Shown here: piece after piece, positions 32,305-41,483 of the stretch
Position numbering within the stretch: the stretch's first letter is position 1
How the letters are laid out: each line of letters opens with the position of its first letter
Source: Clostridium sp. DSM 17811
Lineage (GTDB): Bacteria > Bacillota > Clostridia > Clostridiales > Clostridiaceae
Direction of reading: 5' to 3'
DNA length: 49,073 nt
Assembly: GCF_018861905.1 (NCBI RefSeq)
Contig: NZ_JAHLDU010000025.1
Coordinates: forward strand, 1 to 49,073
Notes under the pieces: generated by a model
Seen by the model: only the letters and a program-made list of their open reading frames with translations
The model's database searches: none
Told to the model about the DNA's origin: nothing
Position numbers and translations under genes: made by a program

Positions 32305-33699
32305 ATGATTAAAAATAGAAAAACTTCTATAATAATTTTAACTTATAACAATCTCGTTTATAACCTTATATGTGTTGATAGCATAAGGAAATACACTAAA
32401 GAGAATACCTATGAAATAATTGTTGTAGATAATAATTCAACTGATGGAACAAGAGAGTGGCTTAAAGAGCAGAAGGATATAAAAGCTATTTTAAATGATG
32501 AAAATGTAGGATTCCCAAAAGGCTGTAATATTGGGATAGCAGCTGCAGAAAAAGAAAATGATATTTTGCTATTAAATAATGATACTGTAGTTACTCCAAG
32601 GTGGCTTGATAACCTTAAAACATGTATATATAGTGATGATAAAATTGGCGGAGTTGCATCTATAACTAACAATTGTTCTAATTATCAGTCGGTAAGTGTG
32701 CCTTATATTGATGTTAAAGATATGATTCCGTTTGCGGAAGCTAACAACATTTCAAATCCAAATAAATGGGAAGAAAAAGTTAGACTTGTGGCATTTTGTA
32801 TGCTTATAAAAAGGGATGTCTTTAATGAAATTGGCGTTATGGATGAAAGGTTTTCACCTGGAAATTTTGAAGATGATGATTTAAGTATGAGGATTATAGA
32901 AGCAGGATATAAGATGATGCTGTGTAATGATAGTTTCATACACCATTTTGGTAGTTCATCTTTTAAAAAAGATTATAGTAAATTTAGTAATATTCTATCC
33001 ATAAATCGAAAAAAACTTGAAGATAAGTGGGGTTTTAATTCTAACGTAAGTAGTACAGTGAAATTTGACATAATAGAGCGGATAAATGAGCCTAAAGAAA
33101 ATGAATTTACTATACTTGAATTTGACTGTGGACTTGGGGCAACGCTACTTAAATTAAAATATAAGTACCCTAATTCTAAAATATATGGTATAGAGACAAA
33201 TCAGAATATAGCAAAACTAGGTGAGAAAGTTTTAGAAACAATGATAGAGGATTTTGAAGAAAATTATAAAATGAGTTTTAAAAAAGATAAAACAAATTTT
33301 TTTGACTATATAATTCTTGGAAATAGACTACAACAAAGTAAAGATCCTTTTAGACTATTAAATGAAGTAAAAAAATTTTTAAAGCCTGGAGGATATATAA
33401 TTGCAACGATTCCAAACGTAATGCATATTTCAGTTATAAAAGGGTTATTAAGTGGAAATTTTATGTATGATAATAATTCAATTTTAGATAGAAGTAACAA
33501 TAAATTTTTTACTTTAACAGATATATACAAAATATTTGACGAGTGTGGATATACTAATCCATTTGTATTTCATTATTATAATGAATTAGCACCAGAAGAT
33601 GATAAATTATTAGATAATATTTGTAGTATTGTAGGACCTGAAATGAAAGGATATTTCTTATCTTATGAATATGTAGCTAAGTTCCAGAAGAGTTTGTAG
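32305..33699 (+). CDS. Bifunctional GT2 glycosyltransferase-methyltransferase, 464 aa
   Basis: Residues 1-240 are a rhamnosyltransferase-type GT2 domain (SIIILTYNNLVYNLICVDSI, VVDNNSTDGT, LLLNNDT as the metal site, ERFSPGNFEDDDLSMRI). Residues 265-450 look like a class I SAM-dependent methyltransferase (ILEFDCGLGATLLKLK as motif I, IYGIETN, LKPGGYIIATIPN as motif IV/V). Motif I has Asp where most members have Gly. A fusion of this kind suggests that sugar transfer and methylation are coupled. The 214-bp upstream gap has CATANNNTA-like boxes on both strands but none with a well-spaced AC. Confidence 0.82.
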   Translation: MIKNRKTSIIILTYNNLVYNLICVDSIRKYTKENTYEIIVVDNNSTDGTREWLKEQKDIKAILNDENVGFPKGCNIGIAAAEKENDILLLNNDTVVTPRWLDNLKTCIYSDDKIGGVASITNNCSNYQSVSVPYIDVKDMIPFAEANNISNPNKWEEKVRLVAFCMLIKRDVFNEIGVMDERFSPGNFEDDDLSMRIIEAGYKMMLCNDSFIHHFGSSSFKKDYSKFSNILSINRKKLEDKWGFNSNVSSTVKFDIIERINEPKENEFTILEFDCGLGATLLKLKYKYPNSKIYGIETNQNIAKLGEKVLETMIEDFEENYKMSFKKDKTNFFDYIILGNRLQQSKDPFRLLNEVKKFLKPGGYIIATIPNVMHISVIKGLLSGNFMYDNNSILDRSNNKFFTLTDIYKIFDECGYTNPFVFHYYNELAPEDDKLLDNICSIVGPEMKGYFLSYEYVAKFQKSL

Positions 33700-33803
33700 T
33701 GCATTGCAACTGAAATATGAATAATATGACTAGGAACTATTACTTCCCAATTTCCATATGATGAATTGTATGAAAATCATAATTCAAAAGGGGAAGATTT
33801 TTT

Positions 33804-34811
33804 ATGGAAGTACTTGTAACAGGGGGAGCAGGTTATATTGGAAGTCATGTTTGTGTGGAACTATTAAATTCAGGATGTGAAGTTATAGTTGTGGATAATT
33901 TTGCTAATAGCAAACCGGAAGCATTAAAGAGAGTTCAAGAAATAACAGGGAAATATTTGAAGTTTTATGAGGCAGATATTTTAGATAAACTTGCTTTAGA
34001 AAAAATTTTTTCTGAAAATAATATAGAAGCTGTAATACATTTCGCTGGATTTAAGGCTGTAGGGGAATCTATAAAAATACCAATTTTATATTATAATAAT
34101 AATATTACAGGAACGCTTGTACTTTGTGAAGTAATGAAAATGTATAATGTGAAAAAATTAGTTTTCAGTTCTTCTGCAACTGTATACGGGATGCCAAAGA
34201 GAGTTCCTATAAGTGAACACTTTCCTCTAAGTGCCACTAATCCTTATGGTAGAACTAAGTTAATGATAGAAGAGATACTTCAAGATATTTATGCATCAGA
34301 TAAACAGTGGAGTGTAGCTATATTAAGATATTTTAATCCTATAGGTGCTCATGAAAGTGGAAGAATAGGTGAAGATCCAAGAGGCATACCAAATAATTTG
34401 ATGCCGTTTATAACTCAAGTTGCAATGGGTAAAAGAGAGAAATTAAGTATATTTGGTAGTAATTATGCTACACATGATGGCACAGGAGTTAGAGACTATA
34501 TTCATGTTGTAGACATTGCTAAGGGACATTTAAAAGCTTTAGAAAAAATTATGAAAACTAGAGGAATCGAGACTTATAATCTTGGAACTGGAGTAGGATA
34601 TAGTGTTTTAGATTTGGTTAAAAACTTTGAAAAGGCTACTAATAAAAAGATACCATATGTAATATCAGAACCTAGATTGGGAGATATAGCAGAGTGTTAT
34701 GCAAATCCTATAAAAGCAAAAACTATTTTAAATTGGAGTGCAGAAAAAAATATTCAAGATATGTGTATTGATGCCTGGCGTTTTCAAGTTAACAATCCAG
34801 AGGGATATTGA
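33804..34811 (+). CDS. galE: UDP-glucose 4-epimerase GalE
   Basis: The 335-aa protein has the GalE layout: VTGGAGYIGSHVCVEL at the N-terminus, HFAGFKAVGES, SSSATVYG with the catalytic Ser, YGRTK as the Tyr-X-X-X-Lys pair, LRYFNPIGAHESG and the GVRDYIHVVDIAKGH motif. It interconverts UDP-glucose and UDP-galactose, presumably supplying galactose for the surrounding glycosyltransferases. It starts a tightly spaced plus-strand group that runs to 41410. Confidence 0.94.
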   Translation: MEVLVTGGAGYIGSHVCVELLNSGCEVIVVDNFANSKPEALKRVQEITGKYLKFYEADILDKLALEKIFSENNIEAVIHFAGFKAVGESIKIPILYYNNNITGTLVLCEVMKMYNVKKLVFSSSATVYGMPKRVPISEHFPLSATNPYGRTKLMIEEILQDIYASDKQWSVAILRYFNPIGAHESGRIGEDPRGIPNNLMPFITQVAMGKREKLSIFGSNYATHDGTGVRDYIHVVDIAKGHLKALEKIMKTRGIETYNLGTGVGYSVLDLVKNFEKATNKKIPYVISEPRLGDIAECYANPIKAKTILNWSAEKNIQDMCIDAWRFQVNNPEGY

Positions 34812-34827
34812 AAGCTGAGAGAAAGGA

Positions 34828-35910
34828 ATGATAATTAAAATGAGAAAAAACTTTACCTTATACTGGCCTAGTTTTGTAGATGTGGAATTATGTAAAGATT
34901 TGGGTATAATTACTATGATATTTAGCAAATATTTAAACTACAATAGTTCAATTTTATGTAATAAAAATCAAGAAAATTATGATGAAGTAACAAAGGAAAA
35001 TATCACAATGATTTATGCGGTTGATGATGTCATAATTAATAACGCTTTGGAAAATACGGATGTACTCTTGCTTATAGGGTATTATGATTTTAATTTAAGA
35101 ATGATAGAAAAATATAAATCCATTAATCCAAAAGGGAAAATTTATTTGAAACTTGACTTAAATATACATTGGTTAAGAAGAATAGTGCTTGGTAAGGAGA
35201 ACACTGATTTGCTGAATCAATGTACTCTTATTTCTGTGGAATGTAAAAATCTTAAAAAAACACTCCATGAAAATTGGCCAGTAAAAATTGAATATATACC
35301 AAATGGGTATTATAACGCGGGTATTACTAGAAATATAGAATACAAAGAGAAAGAAAATACAATAATTACAGTAGGAAGACTAGGAACTTATGAAAAAGCT
35401 ACAGAAGTTTTACTTGAGGCATTTAAATTAGCAGCCCCAAAGCTTCTAAATTGGAAGTTAAAACTTATAGGAAGTATAGAACCATATTTTCAAGCATATA
35501 TTGATAATTTTATAGAAACTAATCCAGAATTAAAAGATCAAATTATTTTCACAGGAAGAATTAATGATAGAAAATTAATTGAGGAAGAATATAAAAAAGC
35601 AAAGATTTTCTGCCTTACTTCAAGATGTGAGGGATTTCCAAATGTATTTGGAGAAGCAGCTAACAAAGGGTGTTATATAATTTCGTCAGATATAGATCCG
35701 GCATGGGATATCACAGATGACAAAAAATATGGAAGCGTGTTTCCTATAAATGATCATGTAGCTCTTGCAAATGAACTGATAACAGTTTGTTTAAATGAAT
35801 CAAGACTGGAATCGGTATGCAAGGATATTCAAATTTATACAAAAGAGAATTTTGAATGGATAAAACTTTGTGAAAAGATAGAATCTTTCTTAAACGAAAA
35901 TAATGAATAA
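34828..35910 (+). CDS. Family 4 glycosyltransferase (GT-B), about 356-360 aa
   Basis: The C-terminal half has the GT4 donor domain: IEYIPNGYY, TVGRLGTYEKATEVLLEAF, FTGRINDRKLIEEEYKKA, and the EX7E-type region CEGFPNVFGEAANKGCYIISS. The N-terminal acceptor domain is less conserved. Two starts are possible: ATG at 34828, directly after AAAGGA, or the in-frame ATG at 34840. It is 16 bases downstream of galE. Confidence 0.85.
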   Translation: MIIKMRKNFTLYWPSFVDVELCKDLGIITMIFSKYLNYNSSILCNKNQENYDEVTKENITMIYAVDDVIINNALENTDVLLLIGYYDFNLRMIEKYKSINPKGKIYLKLDLNIHWLRRIVLGKENTDLLNQCTLISVECKNLKKTLHENWPVKIEYIPNGYYNAGITRNIEYKEKENTIITVGRLGTYEKATEVLLEAFKLAAPKLLNWKLKLIGSIEPYFQAYIDNFIETNPELKDQIIFTGRINDRKLIEEEYKKAKIFCLTSRCEGFPNVFGEAANKGCYIISSDIDPAWDITDDKKYGSVFPINDHVALANELITVCLNESRLESVCKDIQIYTKENFEWIKLCEKIESFLNENNE

Positions 35911-35926
35911 GATAGGAGAGTGATTT

Positions 35927-36712
35927 ATGGATAATAGCAATCTAGTAAGTGTTCTGGTACTATCTTATAATAATTTTAAATATATGAAAGAGTGTCTAAA
36001 TTCAATTTTAGAGCAGAATTATCAGCATATTGAAATTATTATTAGCGATGACTTTTCAAGCGACTTTAAGAAAGATGAAATAGAACAATTTATAATGGAT
36101 AATAGAAAAGAAAATATAGTTAATTATGTAATAAATCAAAATTCATGCAATTTGGGAACAGTTAAAAATTTAAATAAGTCAATTAGTTTAGCTACTGGTA
36201 ATTATTTTATTAACCTTGCTTGTGATGATGTACTCTTTGATGGTGAGGTTATAAGTAATATTGTAAAATATTTTTTAGAATCAAATTATCTGGTATTAGC
36301 CGGATATGTAGCTGAGTATGATGAACAATTAAAGGAATGTTTATTAACAACACCTATATGGCAATATATTAAGCATATCTACGGGAATCCTATTGATTGT
36401 TATAGACTTTTGTGTGAGGGTAATTTTATACCTGCGCCTGGGATGTCTTACAAAAGAGAACTTATAGATAGATATGGTATGTATGATGAGGAATATAAGT
36501 TGCTAGAGGATTATCCCAGATGGCTATACTTATCAAGAAATGGATGCAGTATTGGCTTTTTACCACGATATATCGCTAAATACAGAAAGGGTGGTATCTC
36601 ATTCAATAGGGATGATAAGAATGATAAAATCTATAACGATGATTTAGCTCTAGCTAAAGAAAAGGAAATATTACCTTATGTGAATACAATCAAGGATGTC
36701 AACTACAAATAG
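35927..36712 (+). CDS. Family 2 glycosyltransferase, 261 aa
   Basis: A single GT-A domain is visible with VSVLVLSYNNFKYMKECLNS, IIISDDFSSD and LACDDV as nucleotide and metal sites, followed by PAPGMSYKRELIDRYGMYDE and EDYPRWLYLSRNG in the acceptor half. There is no transmembrane segment, unlike polyprenyl-phosphate enzymes of this family. It lies 16 bases after the previous glycosyltransferase. Confidence 0.87.
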   Translation: MDNSNLVSVLVLSYNNFKYMKECLNSILEQNYQHIEIIISDDFSSDFKKDEIEQFIMDNRKENIVNYVINQNSCNLGTVKNLNKSISLATGNYFINLACDDVLFDGEVISNIVKYFLESNYLVLAGYVAEYDEQLKECLLTTPIWQYIKHIYGNPIDCYRLLCEGNFIPAPGMSYKRELIDRYGMYDEEYKLLEDYPRWLYLSRNGCSIGFLPRYIAKYRKGGISFNRDDKNDKIYNDDLALAKEKEILPYVNTIKDVNYK

Positions 36713-36758
36713 AAGGGAATATATTAGACATCTTATAGCTAAAAGGAGGTTTTAATTT

Positions 36759-37892
36759 GTGAGCATCGAAAAAAAATTAAAAACTATTTCATGTAAAGAA
36801 TACTGCAATATTCATAATTTTAAATATTCGTTGCAACAAAAGGAAGATTATCAGAAAATCTATCTACCAGATTACAGGGAAAATACTAAAGATAATAATT
36901 ATATAGAGGTTAAGTATCCTGAAGTTTATATAGCTGAATTAAATAATGTTAATATTATTGGTGAGAATTATATTATTTTTGATGATAAAAATTATTGTAT
37001 TTATGATATGCCATTCAATGATGATGAAAATAAATTTGATTTAAAATGTAATAACACAACATATGTAGATAAAAATATAACCTGTATTAATTATAATGGA
37101 CCAATTGAAAATATTGATGAAGGAATAATGCTTATAGGAGCTTGTTCTTATAATTTTTCTCATTTTCATACAGAAGTAGTATCTAAATTGTGTTTTATTA
37201 ATGGAATAAATGAATATGATAATGTTCCAATATTGATAGATGAGATTTGTATTAAAACATCGCGATTTCTGGAAGAGTTAGAAATGTTAAATAAGAATGT
37301 AAGAAAAATTGTTATTTTAAAAAAAGGGTCTGTTTACAACATAAAAAAATTAATATATATTTCAGATTTAGGGATTTATCCATTTCAGATTAAAGAAGGA
37401 TATTTGCTTAAAAATAAAGATTGTGTATTTAATAGCCTAGGTATCAAATTAATAAATGAAAATTTATCAATTAAAAGTAATATATTTAGAAAATTATTTA
37501 TTTCTAGGAGAACATCAGGTAACCCTAGGTTAGAAAACCAGAATAATGTAGAACAAATTTTTGCAGACAATGGTTATGAAATAATTTTTCCAGAACTTAT
37601 GTCTTTTGTTGAGAAGTTAAAATTGTTTTCTGAAGCTAAAATTATAGCAGGGGTATATGGTGCAGGATTCACCAATATCTTATTTGCTAATAATAATGTA
37701 AAAATTATATGTATACAACCCAAAGCTATAGAATGGCCTTGGATTTCCAATATAGCAGGAATACTAAGGCAACAGTGTTATTTTTTAGATGCTTTGCTTT
37801 CTAAAGAAACACCATTTAGGTATTATCAGAACAGTTTTAAATTAGATGAAGAATATCTAAGAAAGTTTTTAAATCAATTTGAGGGTGATTGA
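36759..37892 (+). CDS. GT61-type (DUF563) glycosyltransferase, 377 aa, copy 1
   Basis: The protein matches the GT61 pattern: ANASYNYFHF-like block (IGACSYNFSHFHTEVVSKL), KLFISRRTSGNPRLENQNNV, the YEIIFPELMSFVEKLKLFSE block and GVYGAGFTNILFANNNVKII. The start is GTG at 36759, giving MSIEKKLKTISC, with AAAAGGAGG 9 bases upstream; this agrees with the paralogue at 38748. The stop abuts the next start codon. GT61 members transfer sugars such as xylose or GlcNAc in other organisms; the donor here is unknown. Confidence 0.82.
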   Translation: MSIEKKLKTISCKEYCNIHNFKYSLQQKEDYQKIYLPDYRENTKDNNYIEVKYPEVYIAELNNVNIIGENYIIFDDKNYCIYDMPFNDDENKFDLKCNNTTYVDKNITCINYNGPIENIDEGIMLIGACSYNFSHFHTEVVSKLCFINGINEYDNVPILIDEICIKTSRFLEELEMLNKNVRKIVILKKGSVYNIKKLIYISDLGIYPFQIKEGYLLKNKDCVFNSLGIKLINENLSIKSNIFRKLFISRRTSGNPRLENQNNVEQIFADNGYEIIFPELMSFVEKLKLFSEAKIIAGVYGAGFTNILFANNNVKIICIQPKAIEWPWISNIAGILRQQCYFLDALLSKETPFRYYQNSFKLDEEYLRKFLNQFEGD

Positions 37893-38690
37893 ATGAATAA
37901 TTGTATGATTTCAGATAGTGCAATGATCAAAGAAAATGTAATTATTGGTGATAATGTAATAGTAGAAGACAATTGTTATATAGATTACGGGGTAATATTA
38001 AGAGATAATGTTCATATAAAAAAGGGGAGTTATATTGGAGCACGATGTATCTTAGGAGAATATTTAATGGATTTCTATTCTGATAGAATAAACAAGGTTC
38101 ATCCTTTAATAATTGGAGAAAATGCATTAATTAGGAGCGACACAATTATTTATGGGGAAACAATTATAGGAAGTAATTTTCAAACTGGGCACAGGGTAAC
38201 CATAAGAGAAAGGTCAATGATAGGAAATAACGTTAGAATTGGAACTTTGTGTGATGTGCAAGAAGATTGTAGCATAGGTAATTATGTTAGCCTGCATAGT
38301 AATGTATTTGTGGGAGAAAAAAGTGTAATAAAAGATTATGTGTGGATTTTTCCACATGTTATATTAACTAATGATCCAACACCTCCGTCTAAAACTTTAA
38401 TAGGAGTTACTGTAGAAGCTTATGCAGCGATTGCTGCTGGAGGTATAATTTTACCTGGAGTAAATATAGGTGAGGATTCATTAGTTGGAGCAGGAAGTGT
38501 TGTAAGTAAAAATGTAGAAAAAGAAACATTGGTAGTTGGTAATCCAGCAAAGAAGAAATCTCAAATACAAGAGATAGAAAATAAGCAGACGGGGCAGCAA
38601 GTTTATCCCTGGAAGTATACTTTTTCTAGGGGAATGCCTTGGGAGGAGCTAGGATATAACCAGTGGTTAAAAAGTGAAAGTTCAAAATAA
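37893..38690 (+). CDS. Left-handed beta-helix N-acyltransferase, FdtC/QdtC-like, 265 aa
   Basis: The N-terminal half consists of many hexapeptide turns (NVIIGDNVIVEDNCYIDYGV, IIGSNFQTGHRVTIRE, SIGNYVSLHSNVFVGEKSVI), then GVNIGEDSLVGAGSVVSKNV and LVVGNPAKKK. The C-terminal extension ending in YPWKYTFSRGMPWEELGYNQ is like that of acyltransferases found with FdtA/FdtB or QdtA/QdtB. It would acylate the 3-amino group of a dTDP-3-amino-3,6-dideoxyhexose. It sits between two GT61 genes, just upstream of the isomerase and aminotransferase. The exact acyl group is not predictable. Confidence 0.72.
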   Translation: MNNCMISDSAMIKENVIIGDNVIVEDNCYIDYGVILRDNVHIKKGSYIGARCILGEYLMDFYSDRINKVHPLIIGENALIRSDTIIYGETIIGSNFQTGHRVTIRERSMIGNNVRIGTLCDVQEDCSIGNYVSLHSNVFVGEKSVIKDYVWIFPHVILTNDPTPPSKTLIGVTVEAYAAIAAGGIILPGVNIGEDSLVGAGSVVSKNVEKETLVVGNPAKKKSQIQEIENKQTGQQVYPWKYTFSRGMPWEELGYNQWLKSESSK

Positions 38691-38747
38691 ATGGATAAAC
38701 TAAGCACTATTAAATATTAATACATGATAAAAAGGAGGGACTACCGC

Positions 38748-39878
38748 ATGAACATTGAAAAGAGATTAAAGAATATTTCATGTAAGGAATATTGTAATAT
38801 CCATAATTTTGAATATTCTATTCAACAAAAAGAATATACTCAGAAGGTTTATATACCAGATTACAGAGATAGCCTTGAAGTCAATAATTATGTATATGCT
38901 AAATATCCCGAAACTTATATAGCTGAGTTATATAATGTAAACTTGATTGGGGGAAATAGTTTAATTTTTGATAAAAATGACAATTGTATTTATGATTTGC
39001 CACTGATGGATGATGAAAATAGATTTGAACTAAGATGTGGCAACGCACTTTTTGTAGATAAGAATGTTACTATAGTTTATTATGATAATTCGACTGAGAT
39101 AATTGAAGAGGGAATTATGCTTATAGCAAATGCTTCTTTTAATTATTTTCATTTTAATTTGGAATCATTATCTAAATTATGTTTTTTTGATGAAATAGGA
39201 GAATACGATAAAGTACCAATATTAGTGGATGAAAGATGTCTTAGAATTCAATCCTTCAAAGATGAATTAGATATGTTAAATTCACATGGTAGGGAAATTG
39301 TTTATTTAAAACAAGGATGTTCTTATAATGTTAAAAAATTAGTATATTTATCAGACCTAATTATTTCACCTATGAATTTTAAAAAAGATGTATTGATAAG
39401 ATATGATGATTATATAATGAATGAAGTAGCGGTCAAACTACTTCATGATAAGTTATCTATTAATAGTAATATAACTAAAAAATTATTTATCTCTAGGAGA
39501 AATTGTAGTCTTATTAGATTAACGAATCAAAATGAAATAGAACAAATCTTTAAAGAGTATGGTTATGAAGTAATATATCCAGAAGAAATGTCATTTCAGG
39601 ATCAATTAAAGACTTTTTCTGAAGCTGAATTCATAGCTGGTGCAAGTGGCGCTGGATTTACAAATATTTTATTTGCTAATAAAAATGCAAAAATAATATG
39701 TATTTTACCTAAAGAAATAAAACTTACCTGTTATTCAAATATTGCTGGTGTATTAGGACAAGAGTGTTATTACTTAGACGCAAAAATTCATTATAATACA
39801 AGTACAGTTTATTATCAGGATAGTTTTGAATTAGAAGAAGACTATTTAAGAAAATTTTTAGAAGGGTTTAAATATTAA
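38748..39878 (+). CDS. GT61-type (DUF563) glycosyltransferase, copy 2
   Basis: This is a clear paralogue of the gene at 36759. The two share the opening (ISCKEYCNIHNF), LFISRR, the MSFxxxLKxFSEA block and GAGFTNILFAN along their entire lengths. The start is placed at ATG 38748 (MNIEKRLKNISC) because AAGGAGG lies 9 bases before it and the paralogue starts at the same point; an in-frame ATG at 38724 would include the ribosome site in the gene. Two such enzymes flanking one acyltransferase may add the same kind of sugar at two linkages. Confidence 0.82.
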   Translation: MNIEKRLKNISCKEYCNIHNFEYSIQQKEYTQKVYIPDYRDSLEVNNYVYAKYPETYIAELYNVNLIGGNSLIFDKNDNCIYDLPLMDDENRFELRCGNALFVDKNVTIVYYDNSTEIIEEGIMLIANASFNYFHFNLESLSKLCFFDEIGEYDKVPILVDERCLRIQSFKDELDMLNSHGREIVYLKQGCSYNVKKLVYLSDLIISPMNFKKDVLIRYDDYIMNEVAVKLLHDKLSINSNITKKLFISRRNCSLIRLTNQNEIEQIFKEYGYEVIYPEEMSFQDQLKTFSEAEFIAGASGAGFTNILFANKNAKIICILPKEIKLTCYSNIAGVLGQECYYLDAKIHYNTSTVYYQDSFELEEDYLRKFLEGFKY

Positions 39879-39895
39879 TATTAAGGAGAGGCAAC

Positions 39896-40303
39896 ATGTA
39901 TAATTGTTCACTGCTTAAATTTATGAATATAAATAGTAAATATGGCGACTTAACACCTATAGAAGAAATGGTGGATATCCCTTTTGATATAAAACGTATA
40001 TATTATATTACCAAAGTACCTCAGGGAATTGAAAGAGGTTTCCATGCACATAGAAAACTTCATCAAGTGCTCATATGTCTTAATGGTTCTGTAAAAATAA
40101 AGGTTAAAAACCCAAAGGAAGAGAGTGAATTTGTATTAGAAGATACATCAGTTGGTCTATATCTTGGACCATATATTTGGAGAGAAATGTATGATTTTAG
40201 TGAGGGCGCTGTTCTTTTAGTACTTGCCTCCGATTACTATAGCGAAAGTGATTATATAAGAAATATGGACTTTTATATGCAAGAAGCAGTCAAAAGATAT
40301 TAG
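39896..40303 (+). CDS. dTDP-4-keto-6-deoxyhexose 3,4-ketoisomerase, FdtA/QdtA-like
   Basis: The 135-aa cupin protein has the family core RGFHAHRKLHQVLICLNGSVKI with the catalytic His residues, and the PYIWREMYDFSEGAVLLVLAS strand that follows in FdtA/QdtA (WxcM-like) proteins. It moves the keto group from C4 to C3 of dTDP-4-keto-6-deoxyglucose, giving the substrate for the next gene's aminotransferase. Whether the product is the galacto (Fuc3N) or gluco (Qui3N) form cannot be told from sequence by eye. Confidence 0.86.
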   Translation: MYNCSLLKFMNINSKYGDLTPIEEMVDIPFDIKRIYYITKVPQGIERGFHAHRKLHQVLICLNGSVKIKVKNPKEESEFVLEDTSVGLYLGPYIWREMYDFSEGAVLLVLASDYYSESDYIRNMDFYMQEAVKRY

Positions 40304-40315
40304 GGAGTGATTAGG

Positions 40316-41410
40316 GTGGATGTGCCATTTATAAATTTTGAACCAATGCATAGTGAAATAAGAGATAAAATTATAGAAGCTTTTAAAAGAGTATACGATA
40401 GAAATTGGTTTATCTTAGGACAAAGTGTAGATGATTTTGAAAAGGATTTTTCAAAGTATTGTAATACTGAATATTGTATAAGTTGTGGGTGTGGCTTAGA
40501 TGCACTTTGTCTTATATTAAGGGGCTATGATATAGGGGTGGGTGATGAAGTAATTGTACCTTCTAATACGTATATAGCTACTGCATTAGCAGTTTCAAGT
40601 GTTGGAGCCAAGGTTGTTCTAGTTGAGCCTAATATTAAAACATTTAATATTGATGTAAATAAAATTGAAGAGGCTATTACTAAAAGAACAAAAGCAATTA
40701 TTGCTGTTCATTTATATGGTAGACCAATAGACGCTTATAAAGTAAGAATCCTATGTGAAAAATACAATCTCAAATTTATAGAAGATGCAGCGCAAGCTCA
40801 TGGAGCAATGCATAAGGGTGAAAAAATAGGAAGTATTGGCGATGCAGCTGGGTTCAGTTTTTATCCGGGAAAAAATTTGGGAGCATTAGGCGATGGCGGA
40901 GCTATTCTCACTAATGATATTATTTTGGCACAAAAGGTGCGAGCATTAAGAAACTATGGTTCAGACATTAAATATCACAATGAATATAGGGGGGTAAATT
41001 CAAGACTTGATGAAATACAAGCAGAATTTTTAATAGTAAAGCTAAGGTATCTTTATAAATGGAACAATGATAGACAAAGAATCGCAAGGCTATATATTGA
41101 AAGAATAAATAATAGTAAATTAATTCTTCCAGATATAAATCTAGTTAAGGATTCAGTATGGCATATATTTCCTGTGAGGACAGAGTATAGAAATGAATTA
41201 CAGCAGTATTTGAAAGAGAAAGGAATAGGAACTTTAATTCATTATCCAATTCCAATACATCTTCAAAATGCGTATAAGGAATTAGGGTATAAGCTGGGTG
41301 ATTTTCCAATATCCGAAGAAATCTCAAGGACTGTACTAAGTTTACCAATGTGGTATGGAATGAGTGAGGAAGAGATTAATTATGTTATAGATGTTTTAAA
41401 TCAGTGGTAA
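40316..41410 (+). CDS. PLP-dependent sugar 3-aminotransferase, FdtB/QdtB-like
   Basis: This DegT/DnrJ/EryC1 family enzyme has the PLP lysine in [27 protein letters not shown], and the substrate motif [31 protein letters not shown]. Unlike the RfbH gene at 28962, the lysine is retained, so it is a true aminotransferase. GTG at 40316 ([11 protein letters not shown]) is preferred over GTG at 40307 because AGGGAG lies 8 bases upstream of it. It follows the FdtA-like gene by a few bases and would make dTDP-3-amino-3,6-dideoxyhexose. It ends the long plus-strand group. Confidence 0.87.
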   Translation: MDVPFINFEPMHSEIRDKIIEAFKRVYDRNWFILGQSVDDFEKDFSKYCNTEYCISCGCGLDALCLILRGYDIGVGDEVIVPSNTYIATALAVSSVGAKVVLVEPNIKTFNIDVNKIEEAITKRTKAIIAVHLYGRPIDAYKVRILCEKYNLKFIEDAAQAHGAMHKGEKIGSIGDAAGFSFYPGKNLGALGDGGAILTNDIILAQKVRALRNYGSDIKYHNEYRGVNSRLDEIQAEFLIVKLRYLYKWNNDRQRIARLYIERINNSKLILPDINLVKDSVWHIFPVRTEYRNELQQYLKEKGIGTLIHYPIPIHLQNAYKELGYKLGDFPISEEISRTVLSLPMWYGMSEEEINYVIDVLNQW

Positions 41411-41427
41411 AGAGGTAGAAATTTGAC

Positions 41428-41483
41428 AAAGGGTGCGAATGCTATTCAGCAGTTAAGCTGGGTTAATATAATTAGCACCCTTT
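41428..41483. terminator. Branched hairpin terminator between convergent genes
   Basis: AAAGGGTGC (41428-41436) and GCACCCTTT (41475-41483) form the base, with a small inner hairpin CAGC/GCTG in the loop. The right arm encodes the last three codons (Lys-Gly-Cys) of the minus-strand glycosyltransferase, so the element overlaps coding sequence. Confidence 0.6.
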
